64,000 nt of DNA from positions 3,402,501 through 3,466,500 of the forward strand of contig NZ_CP061336.1 of NCBI RefSeq assembly GCF_005473905.2, in the 5' to 3' direction. Of the stretch, positions 28,455 through 37,815 are shown one piece after another (within the stretch, counting starts at the first letter, position 1; each line of letters opens with the position of its first letter). This DNA is from Ruminiclostridium herbifermentans (GTDB taxonomy: Bacteria > Bacillota > Clostridia > Acetivibrionales > DSM-1351). The position numbers and the translations under genes are program-made. The notes under the pieces are model-generated. The model saw nothing but the letters and a program-made list of their open reading frames with translations. It had not been told where the DNA came from and did no database searches.

Positions 28455-30268
28455 CTATTTCCCCACAACAGGAAAATCCTCATATGTCGCCATACCTAAT
28501 AAATATTTCTTGATAAAGCTTAAATCCAATGCTGTGATGCTCTTGTCACCGTCTACATCAGCGGCTGTAAATTTATCTCCTGTGAGTATTTCTATTCCTA
28601 GCAAATGCTTTTTAACAGTGGCAAAATCCAGTGCAGTTATGCTTCCATCTTGGTCTACATCACCGTATTTAACATCCTGTTGAGGATCGGTAACGCTGCC
28701 AGCGGTTAAAGAGCCATTAACTTTAAATGATGTAGGTCTTCGCCACTTCCGGAAACATTAAAGCCTAATGTGGTGGTTCCCCCATTTGCAGTTATTCTGC
28801 CGTTATAATCTGCATTTGTTATAACTACATAGGAACCGCTCTGAGTAAACTTTCCGCCCCAAATGCTGGTTATTTTCTGATCTCCCGGGAAATTAAATTC
28901 AAGTGTCCACGAGTCAATATGTAGTCTAAGCTTACTTTCAATAGTTATATTTACAGTACCGCTCTCACTTCTGTCGTAAGTAACTACAAAGCTGCCGTCT
29001 GGTATAGGTGTGGGTTCTACAACAATAGGCTCCACATTAGGGTCATAATCAGGTGTTGTTTCATTTGCTTCCATTATGGCATCAATAATTCCCTGCTGAG
29101 TAACAGCACCTGTATATCTGTCAAATATTCCAAAACCTGCGCTTCCGTTATAGCCGTTATCCCAGTATACAGGAACACCTCCGTATTTCTTTACCTTTGA
29201 GCATAATGCTTTTGCAAATATCTGACGATAGGTATTGTTATCTGGGTCAGACCTTGTTTTGTCTATTGAGCCATATTCTCCTACTATAAATGGATAGCCC
29301 TGCTTTACAAATTTATTGTACATTGTGTTAAACTGGGACTCCATATAGTCTTCCTGCCCCCATGTGACAGTCCTGTCAGGTACAGTTGCTGTAGCTCCCC
29401 ACTGGGTTATGTCCGACTCAGCACCGCAAAAATCCCAAGGCGTATAATAATGTACAGATATCGCTATTCTTTTTTCCGAAGCTGGAATTGAAGCCGATCT
29501 GTAATTATCAGTTGGAATTTTAAAGCCGAAATCACCAGTTGTATAATAAATATCGGTATTCCAGCCTGGTATCAGCAGCCATCTGGCACTGTTGTTTCCT
29601 CCTGTTTTTCTTACTGTATCTACAAATATCTGGTTATAGACATTTAAATTTGCATAGTCAGCTGGCTTAGGGTCGTCCCAATCCCCGTCAAATTCTTCAT
29701 TCATTGATTCAAAAATCAAATGCTCATCGTAGTTTATAAATTTATTAGCTATTTGCTGCCAAACCTTTTCATATTTTTCTCTAATTGTCTCTTGATCCAC
29801 TGCATCAACTATTAGCCATGAACCAACCACCGTTTTGTAGCCGTCACCATGCATATTTATGATAACGTACATATCCTGACTTATTGCGTAGTCAACAACT
29901 TCCTTGACTCTGTTAAGCCATGCTGCTTCAATAGTGTAATTAGGTCCGCTGCCTATTTTGTTTAGGTAGGAAACCGGAATACGAATTGTATTAAAGCCTG
30001 CATTTTTAACCTTTGTAATTAAATCTTTTGTTATAGTAGGATTATTCCAGCTTGTCTCAGATGGATTACCATTGACGGACGCTTCAAGGGAATTACCCAA
30101 ATTCCAGCCAGTTCCCATTTCTGAAAGAAGCTGTGCGTAGTTTAACTGTTTGAAATCAGGTGTTAGTTCTGATGCTGCCGAAACATTTAAACCAATTGAA
30201 AAAATTGAAATAACAAATAAAAAAGTCACCATTTGCAGAAAAACTCTAAATCTCTTACTTTTGAACAT
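28455..30268 (-). pseudogene. GH5 endoglucanase - CBM2 - dockerin, broken by a one-base frameshift
   Basis: Signal peptide (MFKSKRFRVFLQMVTFLFVI, cleavage after VSAA). The GH5 catalytic domain has GTGWNLGNSLEA, acid/base E191 in FESMNEEFDG and nucleophile E331 in FIVGEYGS. A CBM2-like cellulose-binding module (~426-513) follows. The first frame then ends early at 28706 with GEDLHHLKLMAL. In the next frame the sequence continues as PTSFKVNGSLTAG and a type I dockerin with two Ca-binding repeats (GDVDQDGSITALDFATVKKH and DVDGDKSITALDFSFIKKYL), stopping at 28455. Restoring one base at 28735-28736 (CC to CCC on the coding strand) rejoins both. The start at 30268 follows GGAGGT. The enzyme would be a cellulosomal beta-1,4-glucanase; as written it loses its dockerin. 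Confidence 0.88.
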
Positions 30269-30825
30269 TACATACACCTCCATTTTAATACTTTTCAATC
30301 CATTTTTTACCGCAAAAATGATACCATTTAACATGGCTTCACCTCTCGGCTTTGTTTAACATTTGCAGTTAATCCCCTTATCTGCACAAAGTCAATTACT
30401 ATTCTATTAAACCTTTATAAGTCAAAAACATATTTAAACCAAAACTTCATTAAACTAACAACTAGCCTAAATACCTATAACAAATGGACGAAGACTTTAC
30501 ACATAATTGATTTTAATCAACTATTATCAACTGAAAAACCCAAATGCTATCGGGTCATAGTTTGGGTTTAAGGATTTAACTGTATTTGACTTTTGTAATG
30601 ACTTGTGCTTATAAATAACATGTACTATAGAAAAGTATAGATTTAAACAAAAAAGAATTCTACATCAAATATTCTAAGACACTTACCCCAATAATTTGAC
30701 ATAGAACCAGAATTCTACATACTCTATAATTGTACAAAGAACCAATCACTATTTAAAGCAATCGGCCTTCAAAAATTCAGTTTACAGTTCTCCCCACTAT
30801 TGACATAGAACCTTTATTACATATC
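30269..30825. other. Intergenic region upstream of the cellulase
   Basis: Cellulase promoter region plus the 3' flank of the ATPase/TOPRIM operon. The motif pair GAACCAGAATTCTACAT/AGAATTCTACATCAAA repeats loosely near 30652-30667 and 30706-30721. A terminator hairpin lies at 30534-30570. Confidence 0.45.
30534..30570 (-). terminator. Hairpin with T run, minus strand
   Basis: On the minus strand AAACCCAAACTAT pairs with ATAGCATTTGGGTTT and ends in TTTTTC. It may be a second terminator behind the ATPase/TOPRIM operon. Confidence 0.55.
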
Positions 30826-30878
30826 AAAAGAGCCTCTGCACAATCACCTTAGTAGATAGTTACGCAAAGACTCTTTTT
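30826..30878. terminator. Terminator behind the ATPase/TOPRIM operon (family D copy 1)
   Basis: Stem AAAAGAG / CTCTTTT with inner GC...GC and a loop that on the minus strand contains AACTATCTACTAAGGTGATT. That loop is closely related to the hairpin at 32981-33026 on the other side of the two-gene module. Confidence 0.65.
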
Positions 30879-30916
30879 ATATTTAAAGTCCAATTAATAA
30901 TAGAATATTATTAAAC

Positions 30917-31573
30917 TTACACTTTTTCCACTCCTATAATGTCAAATAGTTCATACAAATTGGAATGAAAATAGCATAAAGCATCCTCACATATGTTCGT
31001 CTTCTTTATTTTAATAAGTTTATCTAACTTCTTATTATCTATAATATATTCATTAGATATGTATGGTTTTTTTGACCTAATTTTATTAATTGCATTTTTA
31101 TACGATCTTGAATTGCTATTAAGAAAATCATATATTTTTTCATCGGCTTTAAAATCTTCAAGACTTTTATATTTAAAGTTTCTAGTAATATATGCCGTAG
31201 TGTCGGAATCTTTATAATTTTTACAATGGGAGCAGGCAAAATACTCAAAATCTCTATTTGATGCTACTAAAAAATATGGTATCCTACCATTTTTATTTTT
31301 TCTTTTACAATACATAACAAGTTCTTCAAATGGCTTCTTTTGATTAGGTTCGCATATATATTTATCAAGATCAATAACTACAAATACAGCTAAAAATCCT
31401 AAATCTGATGATTTTTTAATTTCTTCTAAAAAACTTGTATATCCTCCACCTTCCATATTTATTTCTTTGTAAGTTATTTCAACATTGTTGTTCTTACGAA
31501 GCTTCTTAAAATAGTACTCTTCCGTATATCCCTCAACAAACAATTTTAGTTTCAGTTTACCTTCTCTATTCAT
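30917..31573 (-). CDS. TOPRIM/RloB-like nuclease-type partner of the AAA ATPase (218 aa)
   Basis: Small soluble protein with the acidic motifs of RloB/DUF4276-type TOPRIM-like proteins: E14 in LFVEGYTEEYYF, D68 and D70 in VVIDLDKY, and NRDFEYF at 106-112. Such proteins are the effector partners of ABC-type ATPases in OLD-like and AbiL-like phage defence systems, where the acidic residues would bind metal for nucleic acid cleavage. The ATG at 31573 has GGAGG eight bases upstream and overlaps the ATPase stop by eight bases (ATGAATAG), implying obligate co-expression. Function in this organism is inferred. Confidence 0.68.
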   Translation of the reverse strand: MNREGKLKLKLFVEGYTEEYYFKKLRKNNNVEITYKEINMEGGGYTSFLEEIKKSSDLGFLAVFVVIDLDKYICEPNQKKPFEELVMYCKRKNKNGRIPYFLVASNRDFEYFACSHCKNYKDSDTTAYITRNFKYKSLEDFKADEKIYDFLNSNSRSYKNAINKIRSKKPYISNEYIIDNKKLDKLIKIKKTNICEDALCYFHSNLYELFDIIGVEKV

Positions 31574-32804
31574 TAGGAACACCTCCGAGTATTCCTTTTA
31601 AATACAAATCATAAACATCTGCTTTTTCATATCTATAATCCTTGAAGTCTGCTAATGAATATAATTCAGATGAAAGAGACTCGCTATTCTTAGTTATAAA
31701 ATTTAATTGTTCCTTCATGTAGTTGTTGGTATTAAGATGCAACACATTATGTGTTGAAAAAATAAATTGTCCCTTATGTTTTGTTCCCTGTATTAAAGTA
31801 ATTATTTTTTCTGATAAAATTGCATTAAGTACACTATCCATTTCGTCTGCAAAAAGAACAGCATTTTTATTTATTACTTTCCAAATTTGAATAGACCATG
31901 CAAAAAATGACCTTGTTCCTGATGAATCTTTGTTTAGTTCAATTCTGAATTCATTATTATCTGCTGTTTTTCGTACTATAATTGTTTTGTCAAAAGGCTT
32001 TTCCTCATCAACTTCAATCGCAGTTATGCTAGAGTCAACTAACCTAAATATTTCTAAAAATTCATCTGTTTTTATTATTGCAAGATCTTCTTCATCTTTT
32101 TGTAACTTTTTATAAATATTTAATGAATAATCCTTTGGCAAATCAAGAATCAATGTGTTGTTAATCCAACTAACCATTGGTTTTACAATATTTACACCCA
32201 CTAATGCCAGGTAATTTAACGTTAATCCTGCCACATCGAATCTTTTATCATAATTTGATTCAATTACACTCATTAGTTCTTTGCTAACATATTTATCTTC
32301 AATATCTATGTCATAAGATATCTTTAGTGTTGTAGTTTTAATATCATCTCTATTTTTGCAATCCTCACATTTTATTCTTTTCGTACAAAATATCTGCTTA
32401 TTAGAGCTTTCTTCCTGTTTAGAATTTCTAATATATAATCTCTCTAAAACCAAAGATTTAGCATCAATTTCTAACTGGTAAGTATATATCATATCATTAT
32501 CAGCAAGCACAGTAAGTTCAAAGAATTGAGAATCCTCAACATTATAATTATGAGATAATGACTTAAGCATTATTTGATTACTTTCTAATTTAAATAAATA
32601 CTTTAAATAATCTAAACTTTGCATAAAACAGGTTTTACCACCTGCATTTTCTCCAACAATTACTGCAGTCTTTAATATCTTCAATTTTGGATTTATACAA
32701 ACAACATTATCCTCAAAACGGCTCATTACCTTTCCTGGCTTCATTGAAAAAACTACTTCATCCTTAAATGAGCAAAAATTTCTTACCTTATATTTTAATA
32801 GCAT
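31566..32804 (-). CDS. AAA_15/21-type ABC ATPase of a putative defence module (412 aa)
   Basis: SMC/OLD-like ATPase. It has Walker A GENAGGKT (51-58), signature-like DSSGTRSFF (~293), Walker B VLFADEMD (~316-323) and switch histidine in FSTHN (~350). A middle insertion contains CTKRIKCEDC, a cysteine cluster that could bind zinc. AGGAGG lies eight bases before the ATG. These features are shared by AbiLi-like and PARIS/OLD-like sensors that work with a TOPRIM or RloB effector, here encoded directly downstream. A 61-bp palindrome lies ~90 bases upstream of the start. Confidence 0.78.
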   Translation of the reverse strand: MLLKYKVRNFCSFKDEVVFSMKPGKVMSRFEDNVVCINPKLKILKTAVIVGENAGGKTCFMQSLDYLKYLFKLESNQIMLKSLSHNYNVEDSQFFELTVLADNDMIYTYQLEIDAKSLVLERLYIRNSKQEESSNKQIFCTKRIKCEDCKNRDDIKTTTLKISYDIDIEDKYVSKELMSVIESNYDKRFDVAGLTLNYLALVGVNIVKPMVSWINNTLILDLPKDYSLNIYKKLQKDEEDLAIIKTDEFLEIFRLVDSSITAIEVDEEKPFDKTIIVRKTADNNEFRIELNKDSSGTRSFFAWSIQIWKVINKNAVLFADEMDSVLNAILSEKIITLIQGTKHKGQFIFSTHNVLHLNTNNYMKEQLNFITKNSESLSSELYSLADFKDYRYEKADVYDLYLKGILGGVPNE

Positions 32805-32890
32805 TCACTTATCCTCCTATAAATACAATCATAGCACTAATATCAATCATAAACAATATATATGTTTATATTTTAAAAGGTATTATTGAT

Positions 32891-32951
32891 TTTATATAAT
32901 TTTGTACATAATAAACATATTTTATGTTTATTGTGTACAAAATTATATAAA
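32891..32951. promoter_or_regulatory. 61-bp near-perfect AT-rich palindrome
   Basis: Left arm 32891-32919 begins TTTATATAATTTTGTACATA; the right arm 32923-32951 is its complement with one mismatch in 29 bases and a three-base loop. It lies between the ATPase gene start (32804) and the terminator of PFOR copy 2. It could be a cruciform, an operator for a dimeric regulator, or a terminator-like hairpin; there is no GC-rich stem. Confidence 0.6.
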
Positions 32952-32980
32952 AATATACCTACCTTAAACCAAACACAACA

Positions 32981-33026
32981 AAACCCCCACGCAACTACCT
33001 TACTAGATAGTTGAATGGGGGCTTTA
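32981..33026 (-). terminator. Intrinsic terminator of PFOR copy 2 (family D copy 2)
   Basis: On the minus strand a G/C stem GCCCCC / GGGGG encloses a second stem CAACTA / TAGTTG and ends GGGGGTTTTG. It lies about 285 bases past the PFOR stop. The inner loop CTATCTAGTAAGGTAG resembles that of the hairpin at 30826-30878. Confidence 0.75.
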
Positions 33027-33130
33027 TTATTGTCCGATGTCTATGATTATTAGAACCAAAAGCATCCTACAATCACAGACCATTTTTATAATATATGTAG
33101 CTTTCCATCTTAAGAATTGTAAATGCGGAA

Positions 33131-33253
33131 GCTTATCAATGGAAAGTTGGTTTAGAAATATTGCATGAACCATTACTAATCCAAGCAACTATTTCGGCAA
33201 CAAACCATTGATAAGTTTAAACACCGACAGATTTTCTTAGTTGAAAAGTTGGG
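33131..33253. repeat. Family C repeat, copy 3
   Basis: GCTTATCAATGGAAAGTTGG (33131-33150) faces CCATTGATAAGT (about 33205-33216); the part from 33201 to 33253 is nearly the reverse complement of 17574-17632. It is therefore longer than the other copies and itself palindromic. Confidence 0.55.
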
Positions 33254-33310
33254 TTACTAATTAATTACGCCATGTTCTCTCAAACTTGGTTCTATAGCTT
33301 TTCAAACCGA

Positions 33311-36300
33311 TTATTTATAAAGCTCTACCAACTTTAACAAGTGTTCGTAACGCTCCATAGCAGCTTTTTCAGATGCTGCGAAGAGTTCCTTTGCACGTTC
33401 TGGGAACTGACGAGCCAAGCTTGTATAACGTGTTTCGTTATTCAAGAAATCTTGGTATGATCCATCACTTGGTTTTGAAGTCAATGTAAATGGATTCTTT
33501 CCTTCTGCCTTAAGAGCTGGGTTAAAGGAGAATAAGTTCCAGTATCCTGACTTAACAGCAGCCTTCATTTCATCCTGACAGTGGTTCATGCCACCCTTAA
33601 CTCCGTGAAGTTCACAAGGTGAATATCCAATGATAAGTGAAGGTCCTGGATAAGCTTCTGCTTCAGCAATAACTTTAATAGCCTGAGCTGGGTTAGCACC
33701 AAGAGCAATCTGTGCTACATATACATAGCCATAGCTCATAGCGATTTCAGCAAGGTTTTTCTTTCCGATTTCCTTACCAGCAGCAGCGAATTGACAAACC
33801 TCACCGATGTTGGAAGCCTTAGAAGCCTGACCACCTGTATTTGAATACATTTCTGTATCGAATACAAATACGTTTACATTATCACCTGATGCAAGTACAT
33901 GGTCAAGTCCACCGAATCCGATATCATATGCCCATCCATCACCACCGAGTATCCATACAGACTTCTTGGAGAGGTACTGTTTCTTGTCAAGAACTTCTTT
34001 TGAAAGCTCACATCCAGCAGCAGCAGCTTTTTCAAGTTCAACGATTAATGCATCAGCAGCAGCACCGTTTTCTCTTGTATTTTCTTTTGTTTCCATAAAC
34101 TTATCATAAGCAGCTTTAAACTCAGCTGTTACTTTATCAGAAGCAGCAATTTCGTTAAGCTTTTCGATAGCTTGGTCACGGAGTACTTTCTGACCTAAGT
34201 ACATACCATATCCGTGTTCTGCGTTATCTTCAAATAATGAGTTAGCCCATGCTGGACCCTTATTTGAATCCTTATTTACTGTATATGGACATGTTGCAGC
34301 AGGACCACCCCAGATAGAAGAACATCCTGTAGCATTTGAAATATACATGTGTTCACCGAAGAGCTGAGTAATTAAACGAGCATAAGATGTTTCAGCACAA
34401 CCAGCACAGCTTCCTGAGAATTCGAGAAGTGGCTGACAGAACTGTGAACCCTTAACTGTTGTAGCATCTGGCACTCCTGGTTTCTTACTTACATTAGCAA
34501 CTAAGTAATCAAATACTGGCTGCTCATGTGCTTGTGATTCCTGAGGTACCATTTTGATAGCATCCTTAGGACAAACTGTAATACACTCTCCACATCCCAT
34601 ACAGTCAAGTGGAGTAACACTCATTGTAAACTTGTATTCGCTAGCCTTTGGTTTAGTATCAGCAAGCTTAATATTTGAAGGAGCAGCCTTTACTTCATCC
34701 TCACTTAGTAAGAATGGACGAATAGTAGCATGTGAACATACAAATGAACAGCTGTTACACTGAATACATTTTTCTGGATCCCATTCTGGAACATTTACAG
34801 CAGTACCACGTTTTTCATAAGCAGCAGCGCCTAATTCAAACTGTCCGTCTGCAATATCCTTGAAGGCTGATACTGGTAGGCTATCACCATCCATTAATGC
34901 CATAGGAATCATAAGTTCTTTAACCATCTTAACTACTTCTGGACGGCCCTTTAATTCTGGTGCTGGAGCGTCTGGCTCAGGATTTGACCATGAAGCTGGA
35001 ACTTCAACTTTGTGTATAGCTTCTACACCAGCATCAATTGCCTTGTAGTTCATTTCTACAATTGCATCACCTTTTTTGCCATATGACTTCTTAGCAGCAG
35101 CTTTCATTAATTCAACAGCCTGCTCGATTGGCAATACATTTGCCAATTTGAAGAATGCAGATTGAAGAATAGTATTAGTACGTTTACCCATTCCTATCTC
35201 AGCTGCTTTATCAATAGCATTGATTGTGTATAATTGAATATTGTTATCTGCAATATATTTCTTTGCAGCAGCATTTAAATTAGCTGCTAATTCTTCATCA
35301 GACCATTGGCAGTTAATTAAGAATATTCCACCTGGCTTAACATCCTGAACCATCTTATATCCTTTAACAACATATGATGGACTGTGACATGCAACAAAGT
35401 CAGCCTGATTTATGTAATATGGGCTCTTAATTGGCTTATCACCAAAACGAAGATGTGATATTGTAATACCACCAGTCTTCTTAGAGTCATACTGGAAGTA
35501 TGCTTGTATGTACTTGTCAGTGTTGTCACCGATAATCTTTGTTGAGTTCTTGTTAGCACCAACAGTACCGTCTCCACCAAGACCCCAGAATTTACATTCT
35601 ACAGTACCTGGAGCAGATGTAATAGGAGCTGGCTTGATTTCTGGTAAGCTCAAGTTTGTAACATCATCTACGATACCAATAGTGAAACGTGATTTAGGTT
35701 CATCTTTTTTCAATTCTGTATAAACAGCAAATACAGATGAAGGAGGAGTATCCTTTGAACCAAGTCCATAACGTCCATTAACAACTACTATATCATGCAT
35801 TCCTGCTTCACGAAGTGTTGTAGCAACATCAAGGTAAAGTGGCTCACCTAATGCGCCTGGCTCTTTTGTACGGTCAAGAACAGCAATTTTCTTAACTGTT
35901 TTTGGAATAACTTTGAGAAGGCTCTTTGAAGACCAAGGACGGTATAAACGAACCTTGATAAGTCCAACCTTTTCACCTGCAGCTGTTAAGTAATCAACAA
36001 CCTCTTCAGCTACATCACAGAATGAACCCATACAAACGATAACGCGTTCTGCATCTGGAGCTCCGTAGTAATTGAATAAATCATAATTTGTACCTATTTT
36101 TTCATTTACCTTAGCCATGTATTTTTCAACTATAGCTGGCAATTCATCATAAACTTTATTACAAGCCTCGCGGTGCTGGAAGAAAACGTCTCCGTTTTCA
36201 TGTGAACCACGCATAGCTGGTTTTTCTGGGTTTAATGCATGATCACGGAAAGCCTTAACAGCATCCATGTTGCACATTTCTTTTAAATCTTCATAATCCC

Positions 36301-36856
36301 AAACTTCTATTTTCTGCATTTCATGTGATGTACGGAAACCATCAAAGAAATTTAAGAATGGAACTCTTCCTTCTATTGAAGCAAGATGCGCTACAGCACT
36401 CAAATCCATAACTTCTTGCGGATTTGATTCAGCTAACATAGCAAAACCTGTTTGACGACATGCATAAACGTCACTGTGGTCACCGAATATATTCAATGAC
36501 TGAGCAGCAACTGTACGTGCTGATACATCAAATACGCATGGCAATTGCTCACCAGCTATTTTATACATATTAGGAATCATTAAAAGCAGACCCTGTGATG
36601 CTGTAAATGTTGTTGTAAGAGCACCTGCAGCAAGAGAACCATGTACTGTTCCTGCAGCACCAGCTTCGGACTGCATCTCAACTACTTTAACTGTATTGCC
36701 AAAAATGTTTTTTCTGCCAGCAGCAGACCACATGTCACAGCAATCAGCCATTGGACTTGACGGTGTAATTGGGTAAATGCCGGCAACTTCAGTATATGCA
36801 TACGCTACGTGTGCAGCAGCTGTATTACCGTCCATTGATTGTTTACGTCTTGACAT
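33311..36856 (-). CDS. nifJ: Pyruvate:ferredoxin (flavodoxin) oxidoreductase, copy 2 (1181 aa)
   Basis: Second complete PFOR with YPITPSS near the N-terminus, ferredoxin motifs CIQCNSCSFVCS and CMGCGECITVCP, CAGCAET and ATGCSSIWG, and TPP motif GDGWAYDIGFGG. The first cluster has CS instead of the usual CP after its last cysteine. AGGAGG precedes the ATG by about eight bases. Gene order and strand differ from copy 1, so this is not a simple tandem duplication. Frequent preferred codons suggest it is highly expressed and may be the main catabolic enzyme. A strong terminator follows. Confidence 0.96.
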   Translation of the reverse strand: MSRRKQSMDGNTAAAHVAYAYTEVAGIYPITPSSPMADCCDMWSAAGRKNIFGNTVKVVEMQSEAGAAGTVHGSLAAGALTTTFTASQGLLLMIPNMYKIAGEQLPCVFDVSARTVAAQSLNIFGDHSDVYACRQTGFAMLAESNPQEVMDLSAVAHLASIEGRVPFLNFFDGFRTSHEMQKIEVWDYEDLKEMCNMDAVKAFRDHALNPEKPAMRGSHENGDVFFQHREACNKVYDELPAIVEKYMAKVNEKIGTNYDLFNYYGAPDAERVIVCMGSFCDVAEEVVDYLTAAGEKVGLIKVRLYRPWSSKSLLKVIPKTVKKIAVLDRTKEPGALGEPLYLDVATTLREAGMHDIVVVNGRYGLGSKDTPPSSVFAVYTELKKDEPKSRFTIGIVDDVTNLSLPEIKPAPITSAPGTVECKFWGLGGDGTVGANKNSTKIIGDNTDKYIQAYFQYDSKKTGGITISHLRFGDKPIKSPYYINQADFVACHSPSYVVKGYKMVQDVKPGGIFLINCQWSDEELAANLNAAAKKYIADNNIQLYTINAIDKAAEIGMGKRTNTILQSAFFKLANVLPIEQAVELMKAAAKKSYGKKGDAIVEMNYKAIDAGVEAIHKVEVPASWSNPEPDAPAPELKGRPEVVKMVKELMIPMALMDGDSLPVSAFKDIADGQFELGAAAYEKRGTAVNVPEWDPEKCIQCNSCSFVCSHATIRPFLLSEDEVKAAPSNIKLADTKPKASEYKFTMSVTPLDCMGCGECITVCPKDAIKMVPQESQAHEQPVFDYLVANVSKKPGVPDATTVKGSQFCQPLLEFSGSCAGCAETSYARLITQLFGEHMYISNATGCSSIWGGPAATCPYTVNKDSNKGPAWANSLFEDNAEHGYGMYLGQKVLRDQAIEKLNEIAASDKVTAEFKAAYDKFMETKENTRENGAAADALIVELEKAAAAGCELSKEVLDKKQYLSKKSVWILGGDGWAYDIGFGGLDHVLASGDNVNVFVFDTEMYSNTGGQASKASNIGEVCQFAAAGKEIGKKNLAEIAMSYGYVYVAQIALGANPAQAIKVIAEAEAYPGPSLIIGYSPCELHGVKGGMNHCQDEMKAAVKSGYWNLFSFNPALKAEGKNPFTLTSKPSDGSYQDFLNNETRYTSLARQFPERAKELFAASEKAAMERYEHLLKLVELYK

Positions 36857-37384
36857 TATACTTCCTCCTTAATTCTAATAATACTCTTCAACGAAATAGT
36901 CTATCATTTATTTGCTTTTTCGTAAAGGCTTCAAAAATTTAAGATACTATAATTTTGTATACAGTATTTTTATAATAGTATTATAACAAATAAATAAGCT
37001 GACATCAAACAAAAAACAATGTCAGCTAGCATAAAAATTAAAAATTTAACAATCTATTAACATATTGCAAGAAAAAGCATCAAAAAAAATTACGCATAAC
37101 GTCTTACTTATTAAAGTTTTATTTAATATTCTCTTTCGTATCTACAATTATATAAAGGCTTTTTAAGTTTTTTAGTAATTTTAAAACTTAACTTTTATAG
37201 TTGTAAATTCAGGATTATCTGGCAACACACCATCCTTAGGTCTAAAAAAACTTTTAAATTAAGATTTCTTGGCTCAAAAATACTATTTGCTGTGTTATGT
37301 CGTTATAAAGTGAGCCTTCAGCTTGGTCTCCAATACCAGTGTTACAAAACAATAATTCTGTATACTAATAACATTTTGCAAAAA
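36857..37384. other. Intergenic region upstream of PFOR copy 2
   Basis: Promoter region of PFOR copy 2. An exact 9-bp inverted repeat AGCTGACAT / ATGTCAGCT (36997-37005, 37019-37027) lies ~140 bases upstream of the start. No Rex-type operator was recognised. Confidence 0.45.
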
Positions 37385-37626
37385 AATAGTACTAAGCAAT
37401 ATATATCTAATTGCAAAGCTCGTTTAGAAATTGATGCTAGAAAATGTAGATGAAGAACAAGCATTGTAGCCGACACAGCTGCATGACGTAGCTGTGAATA
37501 TTAACCAGAGATAGAATGCCTTTATGTAATACGGTCAGCGAAAGTACTTGTTTCTCCACCGTAACTATTTCAGCATCAATTTCGTGAGCAAACTATAGAT
37601 ACATATTGCACGGGAGTACTATTTAA
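37385..37626 (-). repeat. Family A dispersed palindromic element, copy 3 (inverted)
   Basis: Ends AATAGTACTAAGCAATATAT and GGGAGTACTATT form terminal inverted repeats. The inner stem is GATGAAGAACAAGC against GTACTTGTTTCTCCACC, with nested ACAGCTGCATGACGTAGCTGT. It is the same element as copy 2 in opposite orientation, alignable end to end. Confidence 0.8.
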
Positions 37627-37815
37627 GCAATTCACCCTTGATATATCATATTTTTTGTTTTGCAATAGCCCAATTATATATTTTTTACAGATAAATTTTT
37701 AATTAGAATACACAATTTTATCCGTTAGAAATATTGCATATGTTCAATGATTTCTTATTGTAGGAAAATCTATCTATTCAAAAAACAATCTATTCGAAAT
37801 ATCTATCTGAATTTG

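Noticed and set aside
37180-37260. Minus-strand codons reading RPKDGVLPDNPEFTTIKVKF before a stop
   Set aside because: Looks protein-like but is only 24 codons after an upstream stop; a gene relic is possible but cannot be supported.
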